This document shows, one piece after another, positions 50,412-59,751 of a stretch of 64,000 bases of DNA (positions within the stretch are counted from its first letter, which is position 1; each line of letters begins with the position of its first letter). The notes under the pieces were generated by a model. The model saw nothing but the letters and a program-made list of their open reading frames with translations. It made no database searches and was not told where the DNA came from. The position numbers were made by a program, and so were the translations under genes. The DNA is from Pelotomaculum_C sp050950345. Its GTDB lineage: Bacteria > Bacillota > Desulfotomaculia > Desulfotomaculales > Pelotomaculaceae. The stretch spans positions 1 to 64,000 of the forward strand of contig JBMNHK010000003.1 in assembly GCA_050950345.1 (NCBI GenBank), given 5' to 3'.

Positions 50412-50541
50412 AACTGAAAAACACCACCTTGAACTTGATGCGGAATTTAGAAATACTGCTCTCAAGACTTACCGCTTCAAAAATATATTACCCCGATAAT
50501 ACATCATAAAAGCATCGCTTTTTTGCCAAGTCCTGCTTACT

Positions 50542-53298
50542 CTATGTTAATTCGCGTTTAATAGCCTCAACAGCAAAGGCTTCGATAATGTCCCCTTCTT
50601 TAATTTCATTATATTTCTCCAGAGTTATACCGCATTCATAACCCTGGACAACTTCTTTAACATCATCCTTGAAGCGTTTCAAGGAATCAATCTTGCCCTC
50701 ATGAACCACGATGCCGTCACGCACAAGCCGCACCCCGGAGCCTCTTTCGATTTTTCCTTCCAGGACATAACATCCAGCAATGGTACCAATTTTTGAGGCT
50801 TTAAAGGTTTGGCGCACTTCCGCACGTCCGGTGGTTACTTCCTTATATTCAGGCTCAAGCAAACCGCTCATTGCCGCTTTGACGTCTTCAATTGCGTTAT
50901 AGATAACCCGGTAAAGACGCACATCCACTTTTTCGCTTTCCGCAGCCTTCCTGGCATTAACATCCGGGCGCACATTAAAGCCGATAATAATAGCATTAGA
51001 AGCAGAAGCAAACATGACGTCAGTTTCCGTGATGGCTCCCACGCCGCCATGAATGATATTCACCTTTACCTCACCTGTATTGAGGCGTTCCAAGGACTGT
51101 CGCAAAGCCTCAACAGAACCCTGCACGTCTGCTTTAACAATGATATTAAGTTCCTTAATCTGTCCTTCCTGGATATGTTTGAACAGATCGTCCAGTGATA
51201 CACGTGTGGTTGATCTGAGTTCTTCTTCACGCCGCCTTGTCTGCCTGCGGGAAACAATAGTTCTGGCTAGTTTTTCATCCTCAACCGCTAAAAAGATATC
51301 ACCGGCTTGCGGCACTTCCGAGAAACCAATTACTTCTACGGGCGTGGAAGGGCCAGCTTTTTTTATACGGCGTCCTTTGTCATCGATCATGGCCCGTACC
51401 CGGCCAAAAGCAGCGCCGGCAATAATTGTATCACCCACATTTAATGAACCATTTTGCACAAGCACACTAGCAACTGAGCCTCTTGCCTTATCCAGTTCAG
51501 CCTCTATGACAGTACCCCTGGCGGGACGGTCAGGATTGGCTTTTAGTTCCAATACTTCAGCAACTAAAAGGACCATTTCCAAAAGATCCGCTATTCCTTC
51601 CCTTTTCAGAGCTGAAACATTGACGCAGATAGTATCCCCGCCCCACTCTTCAGCCACGAGGCCGTGCTCGGTGAGCTCTTGCTTCACGCGATCGGGATTG
51701 GCGCTTGGTTTATCAACCTTATTAATTGCGACAATAATAGGCACCTTGGCATCTTTAGCATGGTTGATCGCCTCAATCGTTTGAGGCATCACACCGTCAT
51801 CCGCTGCAACGACCAGGATGGCGATATCTGTAACCTGGGCGCCGCGGGCGCGCATGGCGGTAAAGGCTTCGTGTCCAGGTGTATCAACAAAGGTTATCTT
51901 TTTGCCATTATGTTCTACCTGATAGGCTCCAATGGCTTGAGTAATACCTCCGGCTTCCGTGGCAGTTACATTAGTCTCCCTGATCGCGTCTAAGAGGGAT
52001 GTTTTACCATGGTCAACATGGCCCATAACTGTGACTACACTAGGTCTGCTGGTTAAGAGAGCGCTGTCCTCTTCAGGTTCTTCCATCAGCTGTGCTTCAA
52101 GGTCAACAGGAAGTTTTATTTCTACCTCATAACCATATTCTTCAGCTAAGATCATAGCTGTATCTGTATCAATTTCCTGGTTTATTGTAGCCATAACACC
52201 CATGCTGAACAATTTTTTGATCAACTCAGCCGGGCTCTTATGCATTTTTAAGGATAGTTCCTGTATTGTTGTAGATTCCCCAAGCACAACCGGTTTTTTC
52301 TCGATGGGCTGAAGGGGCTTAACTTGATGTTTTTTAGCGGGTCTTTTCTTGCTGGAGCCTTTTCTAGACCGCAATTTTCCCTCTGCAAGCTCAGCAATCG
52401 CGTCGCGCTTTTCGGATCTGCCTTTGGCAGGTTTAGGAGCGCCTGACTTGGCAGCTGTTTTGGGTTTATCTATGTTTTTGAGGGGGACAGGCGGCAATTT
52501 TCCCTTGTCCTCAGTGCGAGCTGCAGTCCTTGTACCTAATTGTTCTTGCTTTTGTTTCGCACCTTGGCCTTGACTGTGGTCGACGGAACGTTTTTCCTTT
52601 GTAGCTGCTGTTCTGGAGGCTTGCTCCCCAGCGGGTCTCTTCCCGGTTGTTCTGGCTTCCTGAGGTTTGCCAGGTGCGCTTTGTCTCGCGTCACGTGCAT
52701 CAACAGCCGGCTTCTGGTTTGTAAGGGTGGGCCGGTCTGAAGTTTGCGGCCTTCGCTCTTGCCGGATAGAACCTGCCTGAGATTTTTGCTGTGACGGACG
52801 TTCCTGTTGTGGTTGCTCAATTTTTTTTCTTTCCGGCAGAGGATCTACAACTGCCGGCCTGGTTGGCTGATCAGATTTAGGAGGTGTCCAGGGCCGTCCT
52901 TGTTTTTCGGGTGTTTTTTCCATGAAACGGCGGTCCGGTGGGCGTGAGGGAACACGATCAACAAGACCTGGACCCTTACTATAATCATTTCTTTGTCTGA
53001 CGTTTTGTGAACCACGTCTCCTGGCTGCCTTTTTCGTATCAGAGGAGTTTAGTTCTTTATCCTCCTTGCTGCTTTCGTCCTTATTTACATCATCAGCGGT
53101 TCTGGCCATTTCAGTAGACTTCTGTTCGGCAGGCTGGCTGGATTTACGGTATAATTGCTTAATTGCTTCGATTTCCTTATCTTCAATAGTGCTCATATGA
53201 GATTTAACTTCAATACCGATTTGATTTAATTTCTTAATAACTTCTTTGCTTTCTATGTTAAGTTCCTTCGCGAGTTCATGTACGCGTTTTTTTATCAT
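50542..53298 (-). CDS. infB: Translation initiation factor IF-2
   Basis: GTPase that places initiator tRNA on the 30S subunit; 918 aa. N-terminal IF2_N domain (RVHELAKELNIESKEVIKKL), a long basic Pro/Lys/Arg/Gln-rich disordered region (about residues 60-330), a second IF2_N (TIQELSLKMHKSPAELIKKLF). G domain: GHVDHGKTSLLDAIRE (G1), FVDTPGHEAF (G3), VAINKVDKP (G4). Beta-barrel domains follow. ATG 53298 has GGAGGTG upstream; the track-length frame would add 28 unlikely residues. Confidence 0.98.
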   Translation of the reverse strand: MIKKRVHELAKELNIESKEVIKKLNQIGIEVKSHMSTIEDKEIEAIKQLYRKSSQPAEQKSTEMARTADDVNKDESSKEDKELNSSDTKKAARRRGSQNVRQRNDYSKGPGLVDRVPSRPPDRRFMEKTPEKQGRPWTPPKSDQPTRPAVVDPLPERKKIEQPQQERPSQQKSQAGSIRQERRPQTSDRPTLTNQKPAVDARDARQSAPGKPQEARTTGKRPAGEQASRTAATKEKRSVDHSQGQGAKQKQEQLGTRTAARTEDKGKLPPVPLKNIDKPKTAAKSGAPKPAKGRSEKRDAIAELAEGKLRSRKGSSKKRPAKKHQVKPLQPIEKKPVVLGESTTIQELSLKMHKSPAELIKKLFSMGVMATINQEIDTDTAMILAEEYGYEVEIKLPVDLEAQLMEEPEEDSALLTSRPSVVTVMGHVDHGKTSLLDAIRETNVTATEAGGITQAIGAYQVEHNGKKITFVDTPGHEAFTAMRARGAQVTDIAILVVAADDGVMPQTIEAINHAKDAKVPIIVAINKVDKPSANPDRVKQELTEHGLVAEEWGGDTICVNVSALKREGIADLLEMVLLVAEVLELKANPDRPARGTVIEAELDKARGSVASVLVQNGSLNVGDTIIAGAAFGRVRAMIDDKGRRIKKAGPSTPVEVIGFSEVPQAGDIFLAVEDEKLARTIVSRRQTRRREEELRSTTRVSLDDLFKHIQEGQIKELNIIVKADVQGSVEALRQSLERLNTGEVKVNIIHGGVGAITETDVMFASASNAIIIGFNVRPDVNARKAAESEKVDVRLYRVIYNAIEDVKAAMSGLLEPEYKEVTTGRAEVRQTFKASKIGTIAGCYVLEGKIERGSGVRLVRDGIVVHEGKIDSLKRFKDDVKEVVQGYECGITLEKYNEIKEGDIIEAFAVEAIKRELT

Positions 53299-53320
53299 AA
53301 AATCACCTCCGGGTTTTTGG

Positions 53321-53635
53321 CTATGTTCTGTTGGCATCTCCCCTTTCGTATGCTTCAATGATGCCCCTGGCAATATGTTCATCTGTGACCGCCAGCGCTA
53401 AGCGAGGCGATTTGCCAATTAACCTGCCAAGGTCATCTTTGGAGCCATAAGTTAGAACAGGTACAGCTTTAACATCAGCAAGCCTGTTTATTTCTTGAAC
53501 AGATTGTGGCGACGCATCATTTGCGATCACTAAAAGCTTTATCCGCCCACGGTTAAGATAGTTTTTAACAGCCTGCGACCCCGAAACAAGTTTTCCGGCA
53601 CGTTGTCCTAAACCAATCAACCTGTCTAAAGCCAC
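53321..53635 (-). CDS. rplGA: L7Ae-like ribosomal protein (YlxQ/RplGA)
   Basis: 104 aa. LIGLGQRAGKLVSGSQAVKNYLNRGRIKLLVIANDAS and VPVLTYGSKDDLGRLIGKSPRLALAVTD are the L7Ae/L30e RNA-binding fold. It binds kink-turn RNA. GTG 53635 overlaps the rnpM stop (TAGTG). Between rnpM and infB as in Bacillus. Confidence 0.93.
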   Translation of the reverse strand: MALDRLIGLGQRAGKLVSGSQAVKNYLNRGRIKLLVIANDASPQSVQEINRLADVKAVPVLTYGSKDDLGRLIGKSPRLALAVTDEHIARGIIEAYERGDANRT

Positions 53636-53901
53636 TATGGTTCTAACTTCTGTTTTAATACTTCCAGCACCTCTTCTGTTATTGTACGTTGTAGGGCCTT
53701 GTCAAGCCGTTTGCCTTTAATAGCATTCTGCAAACATTCGAGTTGTGGACAGATATAAGCGCCACGGCCGGACATTTTTCCGGTAGGATCGATCTCTATT
53801 CTGTCATCGGGTGTACGGACCACACGAATCAATTCTTTCTTGGGCCTCATTTCCTGGCACCCGACACACATACGCTGGGGTATTTTTTTTACCCTGGGCA
53901 C
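53635..53901 (-). CDS. rnpM: YlxR-family RNase P modulator
   Basis: 88 aa. MCVGCQEMRPKKELIRVVRT with the CxxC motif, then GRGAYICPQLECLQNAIKGKRLDKAL. B. subtilis YlxR was shown to bind RNase P RNA and modulate its activity (RnpM). GTG 53901 has AGGAGGG upstream; 12 nt after nusA. Confidence 0.94.
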   Translation of the reverse strand: MPRVKKIPQRMCVGCQEMRPKKELIRVVRTPDDRIEIDPTGKMSGRGAYICPQLECLQNAIKGKRLDKALQRTITEEVLEVLKQKLEP

Positions 53902-53913
53902 CTGGCTACCCTC

Positions 53914-55023
53914 CTATTCTTCGTCCTCTTCCGAGTATTCTTCGTATTCTTCATATCCTTCGTATCTTTCATATTCTTCAGGATAAATATCCCGCATTTG
54001 ACTTTCACTCTTGATATCAATTTTCCAGCCAGTAAGTTTCGCTGCCAGACGGGCATTCTGTCCTTCTTTGCCGATAGCTAGAGACAATTGATAATCAGGC
54101 ACGATAACTCTTGCTATCTTTTCCTCTTCCCATACTTCTACAGCTACAACTTTAGCCGGGCTCAAGGAACTGGCTACAAATTTTGAAGGATCCGGATCCC
54201 ATTTGATAATATCAATTTTTTCTCCGTTGAGTTCGACCACGATGTTTTGCACCCGCATGCCTTTAGGACCCACACAAGAACCCACCGGATCAACATTTTC
54301 GTCTTTGGAATAAACAGCTATCTTAGAGCGCGCCCCTGCTTCACGGGCAATGCCTTTAAGTTCTACAATGCCTTCCTGCAGTTCCGGAACTTCCAGCTCA
54401 AACAGCCTTTTTAATAAGCCCGGGTGGGTTCTGGAAACAAGTATTTGAGGTCCTTTGGTTGTCTTCTTTACTTCAGTAATATAAGCTTTGAGCCTGTCAC
54501 CATGCTCATACTCTTCACCGGGCATTTGCTCAGAAGGGGTTAAAATAGCCTCGGTTTTCCCAAGCTCAATAAATACATTCTTTTGTTCTACCCTTTGGAC
54601 AACACCAGTGATTATGTCTCCCTCGCGGTTGGCGAATTCCTCATAAATGATATTACGTTCAGCTTCCCGAATCCTCTGGACAACAACTTGTTTAGCTGTT
54701 TGAGCTGCAATGCGTCCGAAATTTCTGGGTGTAACCTCAGTTTCGACAATATCCCCTGCTTCATAGTTGGGGTTGATCTGCTGCGCTTCAGCAACTGATA
54801 TCTCCAAACGCGGATCCTCGATATTTTCGGTGACTGTGCGCAGTGTATATACCTTAAAGTCGCCTGTTTCCCGGTTAATGCTTACACGGGCATTCTGCAA
54901 GGAGCCATAGTTGCGTTTATAGGCTGAAAGCAACGCAGCTTCAATAGCCTCCAGCAAAATATCCACCGAAATGCCCTTTTCTTTTTCAAGATCGACAAGG
55001 GCTTCTAAAAACTCGGTATTCAT
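53914..55023 (-). CDS. nusA: Transcription termination/antitermination protein NusA
   Basis: 369 aa. N-terminal RNA-polymerase-binding domain (NTEFLEALVDLEKEKGISVD), S1 domain (EGDIITGVVQRVEQKNVFIE), KH1 (GARSKIAVYSKDENVDPVGSCVG) and KH2 (IVPDYQLSLAIGKEGQNARLAAKLTGWKIDI, in the order given). It ends in an acidic Tyr/Glu tail (YEEYSEEDEE) and lacks the proteobacterial AR repeats, as usual in Firmicutes. In B. subtilis NusA represses its own operon through a terminator upstream of rimP. Confidence 0.97.
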   Translation of the reverse strand: MNTEFLEALVDLEKEKGISVDILLEAIEAALLSAYKRNYGSLQNARVSINRETGDFKVYTLRTVTENIEDPRLEISVAEAQQINPNYEAGDIVETEVTPRNFGRIAAQTAKQVVVQRIREAERNIIYEEFANREGDIITGVVQRVEQKNVFIELGKTEAILTPSEQMPGEEYEHGDRLKAYITEVKKTTKGPQILVSRTHPGLLKRLFELEVPELQEGIVELKGIAREAGARSKIAVYSKDENVDPVGSCVGPKGMRVQNIVVELNGEKIDIIKWDPDPSKFVASSLSPAKVVAVEVWEEEKIARVIVPDYQLSLAIGKEGQNARLAAKLTGWKIDIKSESQMRDIYPEEYERYEGYEEYEEYSEEDEE

Positions 55024-55040
55024 AATTCTTCCTCCATGAA

Positions 55041-55505
55041 CTATTTGAATTCCGCTTCAAGGCGCGCTCCTGCTATTTGTTCGAATGGAATTAACAATTC
55101 TGAGCTCTTTACCTTAAGCACCACGTTATTGTCTCTCATGCCTGACAGGTAACCTTTAAAATTCTTTTTGCCTTCGATGGGCACATAGGTGGTTATGTTG
55201 GCCAGACGATCACGAAAACGCTCATAATCATCAGGTTTTTTAAGTGGCCGCTCCAGACCGGGAGAGGAAACTTCCAGGGTATAATGGTGAGGTACCGGAT
55301 CCTTTTCATCCAAAAGGGGATCTATTATTCTGGATATGTTTTGACAGTCTTCGATATCTACACCGCCTGGCTTATCGATAAAAACGCGCAGGTACCACTC
55401 GTTGCCTTCCTTGGTGTAGGTAACTTCAACCAGTTCCACTTCACTTTCTTTGAATATTGGCTGCAATAGATCTGTTACTGTAGCCGCTACATTCTGTTTA
55501 GCCAC
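55041..55505 (-). CDS. rimP: Ribosome maturation factor RimP
   Basis: 154 aa. ELVEVTYTKEGNEWYLRVFIDKPGGVDIEDCQ, VPHHYTLEVSSPGLERPLKK (short signature SSPGLERPL) and the C-terminal SH3-like domain from about residue 90. Needed for 30S assembly. GTG 55505 has GGGAGGGG upstream. First gene of the nusA-infB operon, 136 nt downstream of its promoter. Confidence 0.96.
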   Translation of the reverse strand: MAKQNVAATVTDLLQPIFKESEVELVEVTYTKEGNEWYLRVFIDKPGGVDIEDCQNISRIIDPLLDEKDPVPHHYTLEVSSPGLERPLKKPDDYERFRDRLANITTYVPIEGKKNFKGYLSGMRDNNVVLKVKSSELLIPFEQIAGARLEAEFK

Positions 55506-55577
55506 ATGGAGCCCCTCCCATATTATTTTAAGACCTATAATTGTGTTCCTTTTATTTCAATTTATTCTTTAAACCCA

Positions 55578-55609
55578 TGATAATACGAAAGAGTGGGTAA
55601 CCCCCACTC
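55578..55609 (-). terminator. Leader hairpin before rimP-nusA (candidate NusA-dependent terminator)
   Basis: On the minus strand GAGTGGG pairs with CCCACTC (55603-55609 with 55591-55597, extra C-G possible) starting about 35 nt after the promoter, followed by TTTCGTATT. The U-tract is broken, as expected of terminators that need NusA. Confidence 0.55.
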
Positions 55610-55649
55610 CTAAAAAAGCGTCTACTCTCCCTTTCTCCGAACAGCTTCA

Positions 55650-55678
55650 ATTATAACACGAGAGTGCATTGTTGACAA
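55650..55678 (-). promoter_or_regulatory. Sigma-A promoter of the rimP-nusA-infB operon
   Basis: TTGTCA (55673-55678), 17-nt spacer, TATAAT (55650-55655) on the minus strand. Confidence 0.82.
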
Positions 55679-55688
55679 GCGCCGGGCA

Positions 55689-55711
55689 GTGCGGTATTAA
55701 TAAACCGCATT
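55689..55711 (-). terminator. Weak hairpin after the glycosyltransferase gene
   Basis: GCGGT pairs with ACCGC across TTATTAAT, 16 nt after the stop at 55727. There is no U-run. It is placed to end the proS operon. Confidence 0.4.
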
Positions 55712-55726
55712 ACCCGCATATTACTG

Positions 55727-56914
55727 TTAAATAGCCTGTGCTCCTTCTACTGCTTGTAGCAGGTATTGAACCGCGACAAAGGCTGCGTCAGGTTTACCCA
55801 GGCTGCGTGCCGCATCCGCCATTGCTTTAATTTTGCTTTCATCTTGTAGATAATAGGAAATTACCTCAGCCAGGTTCTCTTCTTTTACTTTAACACCGGC
55901 CTGCATGGAACACATGAATTCAGTGTTTCTTTCCTCATGTCCAGGCAATGGGTCGACTATGAACATGGGCAATCCGCTGCTGAGAGCTTCGGCGCAGGTC
56001 AAACCTCCTGCTTTACTGATCATCAGATCAGAAGCAGCCATTAGCTGATGCATATTGTCTACAAAGCCATATAGGTGAACTGTATTGGTTAAGTGAGGAG
56101 CTATGGCTGCCAGTTGCTCATAAAGACCCTTATTTTTCCCGGCTACAACAAGCAGCTGGCATCGCGGACTGTTATTCCCGATGGCCTCTACAGCGGCAAG
56201 TATGGGCCCCATCCCCAGGCCGCCACCTACCAGAAGAATTGTCGTCAGGTTGGTTTCCAGGCCAAGGGCAACCCTTAAATCCCGTTTTTCGTAATGATTG
56301 GCAAAGGCGATGTCTATGGGTATGCCCGTTGCTCTAATCCTGTCTTTTTCAATGCCATATTGTTCGCATTCATGTACTAACGCCTCAGCGCCGACAATAT
56401 AGCTGTCCACGCCAGGGAAGATCCAGAAAGGGTGCACGGTGAAATCAGTAATTGCAGCTACTGTCAAACCCTTATATTTACCCCATTTCTTCATATAAGA
56501 GATGATGCCCAGGGGAAAGGCATGGGTACAGACGATAACCTGTGGTTCAAAACTCTTAATATAGGCTGTTAGTTTGGGAGCACTGAGTACGCTTAAAACT
56601 TTATTAAAATCATCTTTGCCGCGTCCTGCTAAAACCGTTCCTTGCTCTGCCATGCGATATAGGAACCCATAAACTACCGGTGTCATCTTAAGCATCTCCA
56701 TATAAGTGCCAAAGACCACCTTATCCAGCAACGGATTGATATAGTGAAAAGTATCCAGAATAACTACTTCTGCTTCAGGAGCCAGGACGCCGCAGGCCTT
56801 TTTTATAGCTTCAGCTGTCCGCATGTGGCCGGTGCCAACCGATACCGATAAAATCAATACTTTTTTAAGCTTCCCGATTTTGCCCACCCTTTTCCATAGG
56901 AAACCAGGACCCAT
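55727..56914 (-). CDS. UgtP/MGDG-synthase-like diacylglycerol glycosyltransferase
   Basis: 395 aa, GT28 family. N-terminal MGDG_synth domain: ILSVSVGTGHMRTAEAIKKA, then VILDTFHYINPLLDKVV and TDFTVHPFWIFPGVDSYIV. C-terminal nucleotide-sugar domain: LVGGGLGMGPILAAVEAI and MISKAGGLTCAEALSSGLPMFI. Expected to add glucose or galactose to diacylglycerol on the inner membrane face. The start is unclear: the ATG at 56914 is 3 nt from the proS stop, and GTG 56884 is possible. It occupies the place where B. subtilis has polC. Confidence 0.9.
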   Translation of the reverse strand: MGPGFLWKRVGKIGKLKKVLILSVSVGTGHMRTAEAIKKACGVLAPEAEVVILDTFHYINPLLDKVVFGTYMEMLKMTPVVYGFLYRMAEQGTVLAGRGKDDFNKVLSVLSAPKLTAYIKSFEPQVIVCTHAFPLGIISYMKKWGKYKGLTVAAITDFTVHPFWIFPGVDSYIVGAEALVHECEQYGIEKDRIRATGIPIDIAFANHYEKRDLRVALGLETNLTTILLVGGGLGMGPILAAVEAIGNNSPRCQLLVVAGKNKGLYEQLAAIAPHLTNTVHLYGFVDNMHQLMAASDLMISKAGGLTCAEALSSGLPMFIVDPLPGHEERNTEFMCSMQAGVKVKEENLAEVISYYLQDESKIKAMADAARSLGKPDAAFVAVQYLLQAVEGAQAI

Positions 56915-56917
56915 TTT

Positions 56918-58630
56918 TTAATACTTTGCCAGCATTTCCTTTACTACAGCAATTGCCTCTGGTACCGGAGACAGCTTTGTTTCACCTGTTTTGCGCGAGC
57001 GAATTTCTACAAGATCTTCAGTAACTGCTTTAGAACCGATAGTTATGCGCAGCGGGTAGCCGATTAAATCGGCATCTTTAAACTTCACTCCGGCACGTTC
57101 AGGCCGGTCATCAAGCACGGCTTCAATACCGGCTTGCCACAAGTCTTGATATAAATTTTCAGCCAGTGACATCTGCCCTTCGTCTTTTGAACTGACCGGT
57201 ACGACCACTACCTGGTAAGGAGATATGGCTAATGGCCAGATAATGCCGTTCTCATCGTGATTTTGCTCGATAGCGGCAGCCATGGTCCGTGATACGCCTA
57301 TGCCGTAGCAGCCCATAATTATTGGCTTTTTCCGGCCGTTTTCATCAAGGAAGTTAGCCCCTAACACCTTGCTGTACTTATCGCCCAGTTTAAAGATCTG
57401 GCCTACCTCAATACCTTTTGCCTCCAGCAGCGGCGCACCGCAATGGGGGCAGGGCTCACCTGCCTGCACCATCCGGATATCTTCAACGATATCTGCTGTA
57501 AAATCCCGTCCGGGGTTTACATTTAAGCAATGCATATCCGTTTGATTAGCCCCTGTTACAGCGTTGACCATAGTCATCACCTCAGGATCCGCTACCAGCT
57601 TACAGCCCTTTAACCCAACCGGACCGGCAAAGCCCACAGCTGCGCCGGTAGCTTGCTGAACCGCTTCTGCGCCGGCCAGCTCCAGGCGCAAGCACCCTAA
57701 GGCATTGAGCAGTTTTATTTCATTTATTTCCCGGTCACCCCGCACCAGGGCGGCAACAAGTCCATTTTCAGTTTCATAAATGATTGTCTTAATAATATTT
57801 TTGTCCCTGATCTTTAATAAGCCTGTCACATCTTCAACACTGCGGCAACCAGGCGTTGCAACCGTAGTCAGGGATTGGGGTTCGGCTTCGTCATGTATTG
57901 TTTCGGGCAAAACAGCAGCCTTTTCATTGTTAGCGGCATAACCGCATATTTGATTTTCACAATACAGAACAGTTGCTTCCCCGGAATCGGCCAGGACCAT
58001 AAACTCGTGGGTATCACTGCCGCCGATTGCTCCGGAATCTGCTTCAACGGGTCTGAAACGCAAACCACAACGCTGGAAAATACGTGTGTAGGCTGTATGC
58101 ATTTTTCTGTAACTGATCTCCAGGCCTTCTTCATCCCTGTCAAAGGAGTAGAGATCTTTCATAATAAACTCCCTGCCGCGCATGAGACCAAAACGGGGCC
58201 TTCTCTCATCCCGGTATTTGTTTTGGATCTGGTATAACAAGAGAGGCAGCTGTTTATATGAATTAACATCACCCCGCACAAGGGTGGTAATAATTTCTTC
58301 ATGCGTCGGGCCGAGAGCAAAGTCACGGTCATGCCTGTCCTTCAACCGGAAAAGCTCAGGCCCGTAGACATCCCATCTGCCGGACTCCTGCCATAGTTCC
58401 GCAGGTTGAATAATCGGCATCATAATCTCCTGGCCGCCCTGGCGATCCATTTCTTCCCTGATTATTTGCTCAATTTTTTTTAAAACTCGTATGGCCAAAG
58501 GCAGATATGTATATACGCCTGCCGCAGTACGCCTGATAAAGCCTGCCCGCAGTAAAAGCTGGTGACTGACAACTTCAGCTTCTGCCGGCACTTCCCGTAA
58601 AGTTGGTGCATATAACTCCTTAGTACGCAT
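56918..58630 (-). CDS. proS: Prolyl-tRNA synthetase
   Basis: 570 aa, bacterial type with editing domain. Class II motif 1 TYLPLAIRVLKKIEQIIREEM, motif 2 YRDERRPRFGLMRGREFIMKDLYSFD, YbaK-type insertion (about residues 225-385, KTIIYETENGLVAALVRGDRE), motif 3 GCYGIGVSRTMAAAIEQ, and anticodon domain LGxxxxDDRPERAGVKFKDADLIG. ATG 58630 has GGGAGGG upstream; the longer frame is not supported. Confidence 0.98.
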   Translation of the reverse strand: MRTKELYAPTLREVPAEAEVVSHQLLLRAGFIRRTAAGVYTYLPLAIRVLKKIEQIIREEMDRQGGQEIMMPIIQPAELWQESGRWDVYGPELFRLKDRHDRDFALGPTHEEIITTLVRGDVNSYKQLPLLLYQIQNKYRDERRPRFGLMRGREFIMKDLYSFDRDEEGLEISYRKMHTAYTRIFQRCGLRFRPVEADSGAIGGSDTHEFMVLADSGEATVLYCENQICGYAANNEKAAVLPETIHDEAEPQSLTTVATPGCRSVEDVTGLLKIRDKNIIKTIIYETENGLVAALVRGDREINEIKLLNALGCLRLELAGAEAVQQATGAAVGFAGPVGLKGCKLVADPEVMTMVNAVTGANQTDMHCLNVNPGRDFTADIVEDIRMVQAGEPCPHCGAPLLEAKGIEVGQIFKLGDKYSKVLGANFLDENGRKKPIIMGCYGIGVSRTMAAAIEQNHDENGIIWPLAISPYQVVVVPVSSKDEGQMSLAENLYQDLWQAGIEAVLDDRPERAGVKFKDADLIGYPLRITIGSKAVTEDLVEIRSRKTGETKLSPVPEAIAVVKEMLAKY

Positions 58631-58682
58631 GATACCCTCCCGGATGTTAATAAAATTATCGTGATCTATCAATAAATCTTAA

Positions 58683-59738
58683 TTATAAATTTTCAATTTC
58701 CCGCATTAATTCATCTACCAGTTTGGCTTCCGGAACTTTTCTGACCACCAGACCTTTTTTGAAGATCAAGCCTTCACCTTTCCCGCAAGCAATGCCCACA
58801 TCAGCCTCTCTTGCCTCACCGGGACCGTTTACCACGCAGCCCATGACAGCTACTTTAATTGGCCTGTCCAGTTTCTTAAGCCTGGTTTCAGTTTCTTCAG
58901 CAATTTTGATCAGATCAACCTGAGTCCGGCCGCAGGTTGGGCATGAGATGAAATCCACACCGCGCCGGCGTAAGCCCAGGGCCTTTAAGATATCATAGGC
59001 AACCTTGACTTCGTGTACCGGATTTCCTGTCAGGGAAACCCGGACTGTGTCCCCTAATCCTTCATTTAGAAGAATGCCGATGCCGACAGCTGATTTTACA
59101 GCTCCTGTGGACAGGGTCCCTGCTTCTGTAACCCCGATATGAAAGGGATAGTCAACACTTTTGGCCAGTGTGCGATAGGCCTCGACCATCAAAGGTATGG
59201 AGGAAGCTTTCAAGGATACCTTGATATCCGTAAAGTTATATTCCTCCAACATGCGGATATGGTTCAGAGCGCTTTCAACCATGGCTGCGGCAGTTACGCC
59301 GCCATATTTCGCCAGCAGGGGTTTTTCCAGTGAGCCGGCATTGACCCCGATTCTTATGGGGATGCCTTTGTCTTTGGCAGCTGCTGTGACTTCAGCTACT
59401 TTTGCCCTGCCGCCAATATTGCCCGGGTTAATCCGCAACCCATGGACACCGGCCTCTAAAGCTGTCAGGGCCAACCGATAGTCAAAATGGACATCAGCGA
59501 TTAACGGTATGGTTATGCTGCGCAGGATGACCGGCAGCTCTGCCGCTGCAGCCTGGTCGGGAACAGCTACACGGACAATTTCGCAACCTGCACCGGCCAG
59601 CATGTTTATTTGGTTAATCGTAGCTTCGCTATCCCTGGTATCTGTGTTTGTCATGGATTGAACGGCTACCGGAGCGCCGCCGCCAATTTGCACCTTGCCG
59701 ATCATCAATGGTCTGGTCTGTCTTCTGGCTATCTCCAT
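58683..59738 (-). CDS. ispG: 4-hydroxy-3-methylbut-2-enyl diphosphate synthase
   Basis: 351 aa, MEP isoprenoid pathway, 4Fe-4S enzyme. Barrel domain from VAVQSMTNTDTRDSEATI with IPLIADVHFDYRLAL and LRINPGNIG. Cluster ligands: FISCPTCGRTQVDL and VMGCVVNGPGEAREADVGIA. It is in the uppS-cdsA-dxr-rseP-ispG-proS order common in Clostridia; Bacillus lacks ispG at this place. Confidence 0.97.
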   Translation of the reverse strand: MEIARRQTRPLMIGKVQIGGGAPVAVQSMTNTDTRDSEATINQINMLAGAGCEIVRVAVPDQAAAAELPVILRSITIPLIADVHFDYRLALTALEAGVHGLRINPGNIGGRAKVAEVTAAAKDKGIPIRIGVNAGSLEKPLLAKYGGVTAAAMVESALNHIRMLEEYNFTDIKVSLKASSIPLMVEAYRTLAKSVDYPFHIGVTEAGTLSTGAVKSAVGIGILLNEGLGDTVRVSLTGNPVHEVKVAYDILKALGLRRRGVDFISCPTCGRTQVDLIKIAEETETRLKKLDRPIKVAVMGCVVNGPGEAREADVGIACGKGEGLIFKKGLVVRKVPEAKLVDELMREIENL

Positions 59739-59751
59739 AACTCGCCCCTAC

